Positions 1 to 12,738 of a stretch of 64,000 nucleotides of DNA are shown here, in pieces; position 1 is the stretch's first letter, and every line of letters begins with the position of its first letter. Below the pieces are notes generated by a model. That model was not told the origin of the DNA. It made no database searches and saw nothing but the letters and a program-made list of their open reading frames with translations. A program made the translations under genes and the position numbers. The DNA comes from Cymodocea nodosa (Eukaryota; Streptophyta; Magnoliopsida; Alismatales; Cymodoceaceae), in NCBI GenBank assembly GCA_036874045.1, contig CM072337.1, positions 6,572,001 through 6,636,000 on the forward strand. The letters are read 5' to 3'.

Positions 1-857
1 TTTTCTTTCAGTTGATTTGTTTGATCATTTTTAGCTTCATTCGCAGATTCAGATTGTTCTTCAGTGATTTCTAGATTTTCAGCTATATTTTCATTATCAT
101 TTTGATTTTTACTCTTGTCCACCTTCATATCATTTTCATTTTGAGTTCTTGGTGGTATATCAGTTCCAGATCTTAATGTTACACATACATCTTCCAGATT
201 TTCATTATTTTCATGATGTTTTTGCATATCATTTTCGTGATTATGATCTTAAATTGCTTTTAGTTTTAAAGTGCATTTTTTAAATTCTCTTACATTAGTG
301 TTTTCTGTATGCTGTATATTTTGCAAATTATGTAGGTTTATAACATTATAATTCTCATTGTCCTGTTACATAACTTGTATTTTCATTGCATTTTCGTCTA
401 ATGTTTTTAATTTTGTTTCCAAATCATCTAATTTCATTGCATTCAATTTTTGATCAATTTTCTTTATGGCTTTTTTAGTTTCGTAAATTATATCCTGTTT
501 AGGTTCTAAATATGATTCCTTATAGTTTAACTGGTTGACTTCTTATTGTTGGCACACAAAGTATTCCAGTTTGTCAAGATTTTGCTCTATACTATGCTCT
601 AGTCTGTCATAGCTATCCCAAACTTCAGTGTCTCTCATCATATTACACATTCTATACTAACCATCAGTTGGATAAACTATAGGATTCTCATACTCATCTC
701 TATTATATTGAGGATAATTCATTTGTTGTTCATGGGATCTAACAATCTATAGACGTCTCAATTTCAAACAGTCAGAAATGTCGTGTCCTTTAGAATTGCA
801 GAATTCACATATGCTAATTACAGGTTTTAGAAATCTTTGAGTATAAGCATATGCCAT
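1..857 (-). pseudogene. Nucleocapsid-pol N-terminal region of G1 (partial, broken)
   Basis: The minus-strand frame opens with ATG at 857 and is homologous to 18078-18930 of G3. It encodes the same run: zinc-knuckle region, a YPQYNRDEYENP stretch, a coiled segment and a TLRSGT motif that usually precedes the Athila protease. Several in-frame stops are present, so it is a pseudogene, cut by the window edge. It is useful as a second copy: where G3 has a frameshift near 18305, G1 keeps two extra bases (GACACTGAAG versus GACTGAAG) and an open frame, showing that zinc knuckle and protease were once one ORF. As in G3, no capsid coding lies between the PBS and this ORF; only about 95 bases separate them. 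Confidence 0.75.
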
Positions 858-951
858 ATTCTCAATTACAGAAGAAAACACACAACTCTGACTATTAAAA
901 CGAAACTGCTCTAATAGCTGCTTATAATAATTTAATTCAATTCAATTCAAT

Positions 952-969
952 TCCTCGGCAACAGCGCCA
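952..969 (-). other. Primer binding site, tRNA-Asp type (G1)
   Basis: The minus strand reads TGGCGCTGTTGCCGAGGA, close to the plant tRNA-Asp PBS used by Athila elements. It starts 7 nt after the LTR end. Confidence 0.85.
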
Positions 970-976
970 TAAAATT

Positions 977-3027
977 TGTTTGGATTTTCCCAATACTACA
1001 CTAGAAAAACTTGGATTTGTTACTTCTGATTTTACTTAGTTAATTTATCTTTATGCTTATTCTCTCTTTTAGAAGTAAACAAACAACCTTTAATACAATT
1101 TAGATATTAATTCCAATTTGTACTTTAACTGTAAGTGCACAATGTCTATTGTATCAGTGTGCAAGTACAGGTCGATCCCACAAGGAATTGTTGACGAATT
1201 TAAGAACTATTTGATTGTTAAAAATCAAATTTATATATTCAATAAGTTCTCCATTGAATTACAGCTAACTCAACCAACTAAGTTCGTTGAGTTATGGATA
1301 ACTCAACGGACTAACCTCGTGGACTTAAGTTAACTCCACGAGCCTGCCTTTTCTTTTTAATATTGCTATTTACAGAGGAATTCGACCAACCATTGGGCGA
1401 TTCCACAGATTGTAAATAACATCAATTAAGCTCTTTAATGTTAGCTAACATTGGATTTATCATTGAGCAATACTAACATTCAGATAATTCAAACAGTAAC
1501 CATTAAAATCTTTAAGTCTTTTGAACGAACCAATTTCAGTAAATTGTAAAACTAAAGTAAACATAAAACAATCACAAAATTGATACAGATAACATTAATC
1601 ACGATATAACACAAACAATACAACACTCAAATACAACATACAAACAAAGATAAATTGTTTTTGGTATTTTTGTTTTGATGTGAACATGTAAATGGGCGAA
1701 AGGTGAAATGTAAAGTAATCTCACTTGACAGTAAATACTTCCGACACTACTTGCAACGCGATTACACCACTGAAAATTAAACCACTTACAATCCTATCTC
1801 CTCTCCCTATAGAATCGTGAGTCCAGAATTGCAAGATGATCTCCTCTTCAGCATACAGGCATCAACCCGAAGCCAAGGCTAAAAGCTTTACGATCTCCTC
1901 AAATATGAGTCGGCGCTTGGTGAAAATGGCTTCCCTTCCCATGACGCGATCACTCCTCACAATGGTTGTCAGGCACTGTGTTTGGCTTGGAATCGACCCG
2001 ACATCAGGCAAGTATCCTCACAAACCTCCGATGGTTGGTGATTGTGGTGGTGGTAACAATGGTTGGTGTGATACTTCGGAGAATCACCGATATTGTTTGT
2101 AGAAAGCTAGATGCTCCTCCTCTATATACACTGGTCGTCCATCAATCACACACTTCTTCTTTTTTTCTTCTTTTCTTTTATATTTCTTCAGTAGTAATTG
2201 CTTCTGCTTGAATGGTCGGTTGGATTTCCTTCATTCATATCAACGACGATGATTTCTTTTCCCTACGCGATTGAGTTCCTGCGTGATACGTGCAAACATG
2301 GTTTTTCCTTCAACTGTCCTGTTTTTGCAACTGCTACAGTGGCATATTAGAAAATATATAGTTCGTGGAGTTACAGATAACTCAACGGACTTTCTTCGTT
2401 GATTTAACTATAAAACACGTGCAAAAATAACAACTTAAGTTTATAACGCTAACCGAATGTGTTGCCTTAGTGTTCAATATAGCAACTCAACGCGTTTAGT
2501 TATGTTAACTTAACGAGTTCGTCTCTTCTTTTACTCACTAACTTAACGAGTTATCAAAACATGCACTGTTCATGATACAGAAGATATAACTTTAAAACAT
2601 ATTATGCTTTTCAATAAAAACACACGTTAACTTAATGTTTAGCTAAATGAGAAATTAATGCAACGAAACGACTAGTTGTTAACTTCAGGAAACTTTCAAA
2701 ACATAACTGCTCGGCAATTTAAACATAACTACCCGATACATATTCGGTCTGTTAAACATAAATATCTGAATTTGTTCGGTATGTTAAACATAAATGTCTG
2801 AAATATCAGAAAATTCGGATACTTAAGAATTTCACAACCTACAACTTACCGACAGTTCATAAATGTACTAAATTAACATTAATTCCCCCAAATTAAGCAA
2901 ATTCTTCAATTAAAGCATATAATAGTGCAATTATAACATAATGGCTTAATTCATATATGATAAGCTAAATATTGTGCAATTAACCATCATTTAACCATTA
3001 ATAATATGCACTTTTTCATTCTAAACA
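977..3027 (-). repeat. G1 5' LTR (family G)
   Basis: The LTR runs from TGTTTAGAATG at 3027 to CAAACA at 977, about 2050 bp, slightly longer than the other G LTRs (1.76-1.84 kb). It carries the family's inverted pair of GTTGAGTTA / TAACTCMACG motifs, for example at 2361-2390 and near 1255-1335. Small ORFs inside it recur as shadows in other LTR copies and are not genes. Confidence 0.85.
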
Positions 3028-3907
3028 GGGATAGATCATATTATGGGGATGGATGAAGGATTAATTATATACAGAACCAAACCAAGGTATGCAATTCTAT
3101 TACCTGATATTTTGATTAGAAATCCTATTACAAGAGAAGAATGGAATATAGGAAGACCTAATAGAAATGAAGTACCAACTGAAAATTGTGGGTCGGCTTT
3201 AATATTTTATGATAAAAATTCGTCCATTCCTAAAAAATTATATTATTGGAGACCTATAGGAAAATGAGATGAAGATTTATGCTTGAGTGTGTATAATTTT
3301 ATAAATAGATCTTGGACTAAAAACACTATGATATATCTAGGGCAGAAATCATTAATTAACAGCATACATGTCATTCTTGATGGATATATATAGATAGTCA
3401 CAGATATATTAGTTGCATTTAGATCTGATTTATACATAGTAAGCATAGATAGTTATGATGAATATATAGAAATATTACCTATACCAAGTGATAATAGCTA
3501 AACCACCATCTGCATAATATGATAAAATTCAATTAGGAATGTGGTATAATGAATATGATGATCTTACTTTATGTCTTATAAGATGGTGGGATGAATTGAT
3601 GAAATTTCAAATATAAATTATGAAAGACATAAATGAGTAGAAGTGGGAAGAGGAATATATTGAAATAGATATAGAAATAGAAACTGCTACATTATCCTGG
3701 AACCAAAAAGGATCCCTTTCTACATTTCATTTCATTAATGGTAATACACTTGTATTTAGCATTGATAATATACTACAAGTTTACAAATTAAGAAGGAACA
3801 CGAACTGCATTAAAACAAAATTAATAGCAAGAAGAATTATGCCTAAAAAGTTTGCTTGGACTGACACGTTTATTCCATTTGTTTCTACTTTTCAATCATG
3901 TTCTTAA
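3028..3907 (+). pseudogene. F-box protein remnant of element G2 (5' part removed by G1)
   Basis: This frame is homologous, at DNA and protein level, to residues 90-378 of the F-box ORF at 27959-29095. It starts mid-protein (GIDHIMGMDEGLIIY) because G1 inserted there, so the F-box motif itself is missing. It carries stops (near 3265 and 3392) and a frameshift near 3485. Where the G3 copy has a premature TAA (28868), this copy has GAA and reads on through TATLSWNQKG to a stop at 3905, which shows the original protein was about 378 residues. The sequence after it (UTR, PPT, LTR) is also shared with G3, so the F-box belongs to the family structure. Confidence 0.8.
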
Positions 3908-5660
3908 GTTGTGATTTTATGCTTTTAATGTTGTGTGTTTTCTGCATTTACTTTTAGAAAAATTTTAGTTTTATAAAAAAAACAACAAAAACAAAATATC
4001 AGTCTAGTTTGTTGGTATCTGTTCTGGGAAACCAACTAGCTTGCTTGTGAGCCACCAAAGGCATAGAAGCCTTGGTTCCACACAAGACATTGATTTATAA
4101 ATATCTGTTAACTATTATTTTGTTATATATTCTGCTTTTATCTGTGAATAAAAAGTTTTTCAGAATCAAAAATTGGAATATACAGAAGGAGATACAAACG
4201 AAACAAGGTATGTAACTGATTACTTATCTTGAATTTAGATTTAAACCCATTCGTTGAGTTAGGTGCTAAATCAACGAAACTGTATTCATGCCTACTACAA
4301 TTACCGTATTTATTGTCAAATCCTTTACATTGAGGACAATGCAAAATGTAGGTATGGGGGAGAGGTAATTAAAGTAACAGCCATGTAAGTTTGTTAATTA
4401 AAGGAGGCAAAAGTTTTATATGTGGAAAGTGAAAATTTTTGAACAAGAATTTGCTATAACTATCCAATAGTTGAAACTATTAAATTTTTTAAAGACTGTA
4501 ACTGCTTGAATGTTATATTTATAATCTTATATAAGATGCTACAAATTTTACTATTCATACAAATTTAGATATAGTATCTTATGTTTTTCCTGAAATTTAT
4601 GATTTTAACAGTTTCATGATTTTAAAATGAAATCAGAATGCTTAACTGAAAATCAGTAAATTATCTGAAGTCTTGAAAGAGCTATGTAAATTCTAGATTA
4701 AATGAAACATATATGATTAAAGATACATTTAATGTGACTGATTAAACTTGTAGAATGATTTATGTGTAAATCTTATTAAACTATAGAAAAAGTATGAGCT
4801 TATTGTTATGGATTCATATTTTCATTAAATGATAGAAGCAAGACTATATGAGATTAGTGTTTTATTGCATCTGTATTAATGAAATATGTACATGTACAGT
4901 GTTTATCTGTGTTTTTTTTTTTTAAAAAAAAAAAAACTTTGAGAGTTTATTGACTTGTTTGATTACGAGCTTTTTGTACTTGAACAGATAAGTATGTAAG
5001 GATTGTTGACCTGAAAAATGACTCTTGAAATCTGGCAACCTAAGATCCTAATCAGATTTGGGATTGTTGACTGAAAGCTCATTACTTGGGTACATTAGAA
5101 AACTCTTGTATGATTCAAGCTTGTCAAATTAACTTTTAAAGTACAAAAATACATATACTGTTCTAAAAAGATCCAAGTGTTTTGTTAAATACAGATATCG
5201 TATGAATCGAGTATATTTTTTGTTATCTAGAATTACTGAAATATGAATCTAGAACTGACTTTTGAAGTTGTTTTATGGAGATACAATTCTTTATTCTACT
5301 TGTCTTAATCAAATTGAATTGGATTGTACTTTGATTCGTATGTTGTTGAAATTTCTTCTAGAAATCTTATTGGAAAATTCAGGATGGCAGATGATGAAAA
5401 GAACAAATGATAATATAATTAACACCTATGTGATGATGATATACTTTGTATGTAATTTACATATATTCTAAGTATATTTGCAGGTTGAAGAGGAGAAAAC
5501 AATATTACTGAAACATACAGAAGATCTATATAATACAAGTTCTTATGCTGAACATATAAAAAAAAAAAAGAGGAAGAATTAATTCTTGCACTTTTAGAAA
5601 GACCAACTAATTAGATCTTAGTTTGCTAAGGGACTATCAAAAATTTAGGTATGGGGGGAG
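3908..5660 (+). other. G2 3' non-coding region with internal and terminal polypurine tracts and a possible intron
   Basis: No coding potential is visible. Collinear with 29096-30892. It holds an internal PPT-like GGTATGGGGGAGAGG (4351-4365) just after ATTGAGGACAATGC, and the terminal PPT ATGGGGGGAG (5651-5660) directly before the LTR. A good donor (AAG/GTATGTAA, GT at 4208) and acceptor (TATTTGCAG at 5475-5483) delimit a possible 1.28-kb UTR intron, conserved in position in G3. A GGCAACCTAAGATCC module lies near 5034. Intron use is inference. Confidence 0.65.
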
Positions 5661-7460
5661 TGTTTAGAATGAAAAAGTGCATAATATTAATGGTTAAATG
5701 ATGGTTAATTGCATAATATTTAGCTTATCATATGAGAATTAAGCCATTATGTTATATTTGAACTATTATATGCTTTAATGAAAGAATCTACATAATTTCA
5801 AGGAATTAGTGTTAATTTAATACATTTCTGAACTGTCGGTAAGTTGCTAGTTTTTAATTCTTTAGTATCCGAATTTTCTATTATTTTGAAGAGTTATATT
5901 GCATGTACCGGATAATTATGTTTTAAACGCTAAAAGAATATTTAGGTGAACAGTAATAATGCGTTGAGTTACATGAATACACACTAAGGTAACGCATTAG
6001 GTTAGTAGCTTATTTCTTTATTGCACGTGTTTTATAGTTAATCAACGAAGTAAGTCCATTGAGTTATCTGTAACTCCACGGACTTTTTATTTTCTAATAT
6101 GCCACTATAGTGGTTATAGAAGCAAGACATTCGAAGGAAAACCATGATCACATGTATCACGCAGGAATTCACTCGTCGAAGGGAGAAGAAATCATTGTCG
6201 TTGATATGAATGAAGGAAATCCAACCGACCATTGAAGTAGAAGCAGTTACCACTGAAGAAATATAAAAGAAAAGAAGAAAAAGAAGTAAAGAATGTGATC
6301 GATGGGTGTAGCCAGTGTTTGCAGAGGAGGATTTGCGTCGGCAATTCTCTGAAGTACCACACCAACCATCATCACCACCGCCATAATCACCAACCATCAA
6401 AGGTCTGTGAGGATACTTTCTTGATGTCGGGTTGATTCCGAGCCAAACACAGTGCCTGACAACCACTGTGAGGAGTGATCGCATCGCGGGAAGGGAAGCT
6501 ATTTTCACCAAGCGCCAACTCATATCTCAAGAGATCGTAAAACTTCTAGCCTTGGCTTCAGGTTGATGCCTATATGCTGAAGAGGAGATCATCTTGCAAT
6601 TCTAGACTCGCAATTCTATAGGGAGAGGAGGCATAATTATAAGTGATTAAGTTTTTAGTGGTGTAATCGCGTCGCATGTAGTGACGGAAGTATTTACTGT
6701 CGACTAAGATTACTTTACATTTCACCTTTTGCCCATTTCCATGCTCATATAAAAACAAAAATACCAAAAACAACTTATTTGTGTTTATATTTTGTATTTG
6801 AGTGTTGTATTGTTTGTTTTGTATTGTGATTAATGTTATCTTTGTCAGTGTTTTGATTGTTTTATGTTTGTTTTAGTATTACAATTTACTGAAGTTGGTT
6901 CGTTCAAAAGACTAAAAAAATTTTAATGGTTATTGTTTGAATTATTTGAATGTTAGTACAAATCTTACTAACATTAAAGAGCTTAATTGGTGTTATTTAC
7001 AATCTGTGGAACCGCCCAATGGTTGGCCGATTTCCTTTGTAAATAGCAGTATTAAATAGGAAAGGCAAGCTCGTGGAATTGACTTAAGCCCACGAGGTTA
7101 GTACGTTAAGTTAGCCATAACTCAACGAACTTAGTCAATTGAGTTAACTGTAACTCAACGGAGAGCTTATTGAATATATAAATTTGATTGTTAAAATCAG
7201 AACAGTTCACAATTCTTAAGCAATTCCCTATGGGATCGACCTGTACTTGTACACTAATACAATAGACACTATGCACTTGAAGTTAAAATACACATTGGAA
7301 TTAATATCTAATTTGTGTGAAAGGTTGTTTGTTTACTTCTAAAAAGGAATAGGCATAAAGATAAACTAAGTAAAAATAGAAGTTAACAAATTCAAGTTTT
7401 GCTGGTGCGTTGTTGGGTAACCAATCAAGTTTTTCCAGTGCCGTGCTAAAGATCCAAACA
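5661..7460 (+). repeat. G2 3' LTR (family G)
   Basis: A 1.8-kb LTR from TGTTTAGAATG (directly after the PPT) to GATCCAAACA. It contains a TATA box at 6262-6268 and inverted GTTGAGTTA / TAACTCMACG motif pairs at 6055-6083, 7104-7130 and 7136-7163. The right flank (7461 onward) reads into a copia gag on the minus strand, so G2 inserted into that gag. The first flank bases are CCACA; the matching left target duplication is outside the window. Confidence 0.9.
6262..6268 (+). promoter_or_regulatory. TATA box in G-family LTR
   Basis: TATAAAA, within AAATATAAAAGAAAAG. It is conserved in position in G3 LTRs (16731-16737 and 31414-31420), about 200 bp after the U3 inverted motif pair, as expected for the Pol II promoter at the U3/R boundary. 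Confidence 0.6.
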
Positions 7461-7753
7461 CCACACCTCATAAGCAGATTTATATGCCAACATTTTACTA
7501 AATTGTTCATAACTCAATGCACAAAATAAGATATTTAAGCCTTTAGCATTCAGAGTTTCATTTCTTTTTTAGTAATTGTCCAAGTATTATAAGGGGTATA
7601 TAATGAAGCATATGGTTTAGAAATCATGAACCACAACTTATGATCTATACTTTGAAGAAATATTGTCATCCTATATTTCCAATATTCAAAATGTATTCCA
7701 TCAAATAAAGGAGGACGATTAATATTTGCCTTCATACAAAGAAAAATTACCAT
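7461..7753 (-). pseudogene. Ty1/copia gag N-terminus (element K1), cut by G2
   Basis: Minus-strand frame from 7753. The start, NRPPLFDGIHFEYWKYRM, is the classic N-terminal Gag motif of plant copia elements, followed by FLQSIDHKLWFMI. After a stop at 7550 a related frame continues to 7461 and ends in a degenerate 'NAKG... AYEVW' region exactly where the G2 LTR begins. Gag binds genomic RNA and forms the virus-like particle. It lies 200 bp downstream of the K1 PBS, the expected position. Truncated and broken; the remainder is beyond G2, outside the window. Confidence 0.75.
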
Positions 7754-7952
7754 TTCCAGTAGGCATCTTACCTTAGATTTTTCAACCTATTTGATTTTAA
7801 ACAGTTTAAAACTTTAAAAACAACTTGAGCCTTAAATCAAGAAAGTTAGGAGTATGCTCAAATATTAACTTCTATTTAAAAACAATGAAGGTAGAATAAA
7901 CTTTGATATTAATTAAGTTGGTAACGATTTAATATCAAGAACTATTAACAAA

Positions 7953-7964
7953 GCTTTGATACCA
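7953..7964 (-). other. Primer binding site, initiator-Met type (K1)
   Basis: The minus strand reads TGGTATCAAAGC, one base from the plant tRNA-iMet PBS TGGTATCAGAGC. It lies 2 nt after the LTR end at 7967 and identifies K as a copia-type family. Confidence 0.85.
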
Positions 7965-7966
7965 CT

Positions 7967-9493
7967 TGTAGGATCGTATGGGTATACAAGAGGAGGGTGA
8001 ATTATGTTTTTCAACATTTTCGATTATAATTAAAACTTCAAAATTAGAAAACAAGTCGAGACACTATTTTTCATAAAATCATTTTTATTCAAAGTTTCAA
8101 TTACAAACTACAATTCAATTCTCCTTAGAAATTGTAGATACAATTATATATTGATACCATGTTTCATCTATACAATTTCATAACTACAAATAGAGAAAAC
8201 TAAGTTGCGGAATTTAAAATATTTCTCCCTGTTTGAGATCTTTCTTCTTCTTCTTTTTCTTCTTCAGCAATTCTTTAGTGACGAATATCTTGTCTTTCTC
8301 TACTTCACCAAATTTGCTTTCTCTTGATACTTTAGATCTTCAGTGACATAAATCTTACCTGTTTCTGCTTCACTAAATTTTCTTCCATCTAAGAGCTTTT
8401 CCCTAAAAGGTGTTTTTGATCCTTGAAAAGATTTTTCGTTTGGTGTGTAGGGATAACTGATCAACGAGAATTATATGCCTTTTGTACTAAATTTGTTTTT
8501 CATGCATATCCTCCACATTTAATCACTATCAGTCTTCCACTTCTTCACATCTTTTCTTTTTCCTTCATCTAAATATGCACGTTTTGACTCACGTTTACAT
8601 TTCGAATTTTCTTTAATCATCAATCTTGGATCTTTGAAAAATTTCCTACAAGATAAACTTTCTCGTCCAAAATTTTTCATTAAGTGTAATAAGAAGTCAT
8701 TACTTTAATGTTAAGTAAACGAGTAAAACAAGTAGATATATAGCACAACGTTTCTAACTTAACGAGTTCCTCATGTGCCAACTCACGTGACAAGTACTAT
8801 AGCTAACTCAACGAACTAAGCCTGTGGTGTTATGCTAACTCAACGAACCATCCTCATGGTGTTACGATAACTCTCTAAAAGTAGTTAAGTTTTCTAAGTC
8901 TCCGAAAATTTCTTTTTACCATAAAACTAGTGAGACACATGTCGTTACCTAAAAACATGACTTAAGTTACCTTTCAGAAGGTTTGATGCTAACTCACTGA
9001 AAACATTTTAAGTTTCGGATAGTTACGGTTGTAAGTCTCCGAAAAACTGTAACTCACCAATTTAGCAAAACAAATGTTTTTATAATAAGAATTTTACCAC
9101 ATGCAAAAATAACAACTTAAGTTTATAACACTAACCTAATGCATTGCCTTAGTGTTCAATATAGCAACTCAACACGTTTAGTTATGCTAACTTAACAAGT
9201 TAAACATGTGCACCTCACGTGATACAATATAACATTCGTAACCTTTAAATTCACCGCGTATACAATACTAACTTAACGAGTTCGTCTCTTCTTTTACACA
9301 CTAACTTAACGAGTTCTCATGTGACCTATTTTAACCTTTAAGCCTCTAACTTAACGAGTTGTCTAAACATGCATTGTTTATGATACAGAAAATATAACTT
9401 TAAAACATATCATGTTTTTCAATAAAAACACACGTTAACTTAACGTTTAGTTAAATGAGAAATTAATGCAATGAAATGACTAGTTATTTATCT
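7967..9493 (-). repeat. K1 5' LTR (copia family K), start truncated
   Basis: On the minus strand the LTR ends with AATTCACCCTCCTCTTG and then ACGATCCTACA, a typical plant copia LTR terminus. It is full of the motif TAACTTAACGAG and variants (for example 8752-8830, 9181-9360). About 65-bp tandem units (TTCAGTGACGAATATCTTG type) lie at 8275-8400, here in two copies. The upstream end is lost at 9493, where G4 sequence begins. Confidence 0.8.
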
Positions 9494-11079
9494 AGACGAA
9501 TCAATTTCAGTAAACAATAAAACAATTTTCTATTTTCTAAATCAAACAAACATAAAACATTCACAATACTAACAATGATAACATTAATACTAAATGTAAG
9601 CACAGATAATTTATTGTTTTTAGTATTTTTGTTTTGATATGTTCCTGAAGATGAGCGAAAGGTGAAATGTAAAAATTTCTATTGATAGTAAAAACTTCCA
9701 TCACTACATGAGATACAAAACAAACAATACATCACTTTAATACTAAATGTAAACACAGATAATTTGTTGTTTTTGGTATTTTTGTTTCGATATGTTCTTG
9801 AAGATGAGCGAAAGGTGAAATGTAAAGATCTCTATCGATAGTAAAAACTTCCATCACTACATGCGACGCGATTACACCACTGAAAACTTAATCGCTTACA
9901 ATCTTACCTCCTCTCCCTATAGAATCGTGAATCAAGAGTTGTAAGATGATCTCCTCTTCAGCATATTGGCACCAACCTGAAACTAAGGCTAGAAGTTTTA
10001 CGATCTCTTGAGATATGAGTCAGTGCTTGGTGACAATGGCTTCCCTTTCCACGATGCGAACACTCCTCACAGTGGTTGTCAGTCACCATGTTTGGCTTGG
10101 AATCGACCCAACATCCAGAAAGTATCATCACAGACCTTCGATGGTTGGTGATTTTGGTGATGTGGTTGGTGGAGGTTTAGGGAACTTTTGACGCTTTCTG
10201 TAGTTAGCGTGGTTCTCCACACTCACAGCATACTTTTTCTTTGTCTTTTATATTTCTTTAGTAATAACTACTTTTACTTAAATGATTGGTTGGATTTCCT
10301 TCGTTCTGATCAACGATGTTGATTTCTTCTTCATTCCATGAGTGAATTCCTACGTGATACATGCAATCGTGGTTTTCCTTCAAATTTCCTATTTCTGCAA
10401 CAACTATAGTGGCATATTAGAAATAAATGGTCTGTAGAGTTAGTGTAACTCAACGAACTTACTTCATTGATTTAATTATAAAACATGTGCAATAAAGAAA
10501 TAACTTATAAGCTTATAACACTAACATAATGTGTTACCTTAGTGTGTATTCAATTAACTCAACGTATATAGTTATACTAACTTAACGAGTTAAACATGTG
10601 TAGCTTATGTGACATAATAAAGTATTTAAATTCAACATGTACATAAATCTAACTTAACGAGTTCAGATGTTTCAGATACTTACAAACCTAACTATCCAAT
10701 GCTCAAACACATTTCGGATAGTTATCAAATAACTTATCGAAAATCCACTTAAGTCATGCATTAAGGTCAAAACACATGTCCTCTAGGAAATAATAAAATA
10801 TTTTTTAAGCATTTAAAACATAACTGCCTAGTATATGAAATGTAACTCTTTGAAATAATAGAAAATTCAGATAATTAAGAGTTAAAAACCTGTAATTTAC
10901 CAACAGTTCAGAAAATATCCTTAATTAATGCTAATTCCTTGAAATTATGCAAATTCTTTCATTAAAACATATATTAGTGCAATTATAACATAATGGCATA
11001 ATTCTCATATGATAAGCTAAATATTATGCAATTAACCATCATTTAACCCTTAATTTTATGCACTTTTTCATTTTGAACA
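9494..11079 (-). repeat. G4: G-family LTR, 3' end truncated
   Basis: Minus-strand LTR starting TGTTCAAAATG at 11079, collinear with other G LTRs but ending near 9494, about 450 bp short of CAAACA. A local duplication (9600-9720 versus 9720-9840) repeats a TTGTTTTTAGTATTTTTG segment together with TCACTACATG. It inserted into copia pol (11080 onward) on its upstream side. Confidence 0.75.
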
Positions 11080-11923
11080 GTTTATTTGCAGTATTTTTTC
11101 TGATTAACAAAGATGTCATTTTTCACTTGATGGATCTATAATCCTAAGATAAACTTCAACTCTCCCATCATGCTCATTTCAAAATTATTTTTCATCAAAT
11201 TCTAAAAGTCATGACATAGTTTTTTTTTATGTAGCCCCAAACACAATATCATCAATATAGATTTGGACAAACAACATATGCAAATCAAAATTTTGATAAA
11301 TAAAGTGTTGTCCACTTTGCCTATGATGAAATCATTAACAGTTAAAAACTTTTTCAATTTTTCATACCATGCCTTGGGTGCCTGTTTTAGACCATATAAT
11401 GCATTGTCTAATCTATAGACATGATCTGAATTTACTTTATCTTCAAATCTGGGGAGTTGCTTGACAAATACTTCTTGTATTTCTCCATTCAGAAATGTAC
11501 TCTTTACATCCATTTGAAATAGTTTTATTCTCATACTACTTGCAAAAGCAAGTAACATTCTAATAGCTACAATTCTAGGTATAGGTGCAAAAGTTTCTTC
11601 ATAATTAATGCCTTCTTACTAATTATATCCTTGTGCAATCAATCGAGCTTTATTTTTGAGAATGTTTCCTTCTTCATCTAATTTATTTTTGAAACTTCAT
11701 TTACTCTCAATAATGGATTTTCTTATAGATTCTTCACTAATTCCCAAACATTATTTTTCTAGAACTAGTTTAATTCTTCCTACATAGCCATTATCTAGTA
11801 ATTATCCTTACAAGCTTCATCTACTGATTTTGGCTCAATTTCTGACACAAATGCACAATAATTCTAAATATCTTGTATCTTGCTTCTTGTTTATACTTCT
11901 TTGGATATATTTCCAATTATTTG
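11080..11923 (-). pseudogene. Ty1/copia reverse transcriptase fragment
   Basis: Reading minus from 11923, the linker region (NKLDEEGNILKNKARLIAQG) leads into the copia RT core: ETFAPIPRIVAIRMLLAFAS, then KLFQMDVKSTFLNGEIQEVF and ALYGLKQAPKAWYEKL, all diagnostic of Ty1/copia RT. Further down, FEMSMMGELKFILGL is the conserved region after the catalytic motif. The catalytic YVDD-type site itself is degraded around 11240-11290. RT copies element RNA to DNA in the virus-like particle. Stops near 11620, 11790 and 11830 make it a pseudogene. It is cut by a K LTR at 11924 and by G4 at 11079. Confidence 0.85.
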
Positions 11924-12738
11924 TGTAAGATCGTATGGCTACACAAGACGGGGGTGAATTGTGTTTTTCAACATTTTCAATTATAATTGAAACTTCAAAT
12001 TTAAAAACAAGTCGAGACACTATTTTCATAAAATCATTTTTATTCAAGGTTTCAATTACAAAGTACAATGCAATTCTCCTCAGAAATTGTAGATGCAATT
12101 ATATATCGATACCATGTTTCATCTATACAATTTCATAACTACAAGTAGAGAAAACTAATGTGCGGAATTTAAAACATTTCTCCCTGTTTGAGATCTTTCT
12201 TCTTCTTCTTCTTTTTCTTCTTCAGCAATTCTTCAGTGACAAATATCTTGTCTTTCTCTACTTCACCGAATTTGCTTTCTCCTGATACTTCAGATCTTCA
12301 GTAACATAAATCTTACCTTTTTATGCTTCACTGAATTTTCCTCCATTTGAGAGCTTTTCCCTGAAAGGTGTTTTTGATCCTTAAAAAGATTTTTCGTTTG
12401 ATGTGTAGGGATTACTGATCAATGAGAATTCTATGCCTTTTATATTGTATCTTCATTTCATGCATATCCTCCACATTTAATCACTGCCAGTTTTCCACTT
12501 CTTCACCTCTTTTCTTTTTCCTTCATCGAAATACAAACGTTCTGACTCATGTTTTCTTTTCAAATTTTCTTTAATCATCAATCCTAGATCTTTGAAAAAA
12601 TTCCTGCAAAATAAACTTTCTCATCCAAAATTTTTCATCAAGTGTAATAAGAAGTCGTTACTTTAATGTTAACTAAATGAGTAACACAAGTAGATATATA
12701 ACTTAACGAGTTCCTTATGTGCCAACTCACGTGACAAG
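11924..12738 (-). repeat. K2: partial copia LTR (family K)
   Basis: Same LTR family as K1, K3, K4 and K5. The minus-strand 3' terminus (CTTGTGTAGCCATACGATCTTACA) lies at 11924; two of the 65-bp tandem units are at 12230-12360. The 5' half is missing, replaced at 12739 by the T1 LTR. Confidence 0.75.

Larger units (their letters stand above)
1..3027 (-). mobile_element. G1: 5' part of an Athila-like Ty3/gypsy LTR retrotransposon, minus strand
   Basis: Reading on the minus strand, a 2.05-kb LTR (3027 to 977) is followed by a 7-nt spacer, a tRNA-Asp type primer binding site and the start of the nucleocapsid-pol ORF, which runs off the left edge. The LTR begins TGTTTAGAATG, as in every other G-family LTR here. 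The bases just outside its start (3028 onward) continue an F-box reading frame that matches 28216 onward, so G1 inserted into the F-box ORF of element G2. The rest of G1 and the 5' part of G2 must lie left of the window. Family assignment rests on PBS type and close match to the pol-bearing copy at 16203-32653. Confidence 0.85.

Noticed and set aside
1836-2211. Overlapping ORFs in the G1 LTR with GGGNNGWC-like repeats, also seen at 6038-6523 and 35923-36132
   Set aside because: They occur only inside G LTRs, on the strand opposite to the element, with frame breaks between copies.
5262-5471. ORF starting MKLFYGDTI in the G2 3' UTR, recalling KLFYGDII of ORF-X
   Set aside because: Only about 20 bp match and the frame is not kept in the G3 copy (30528 onward); probably coincidence.
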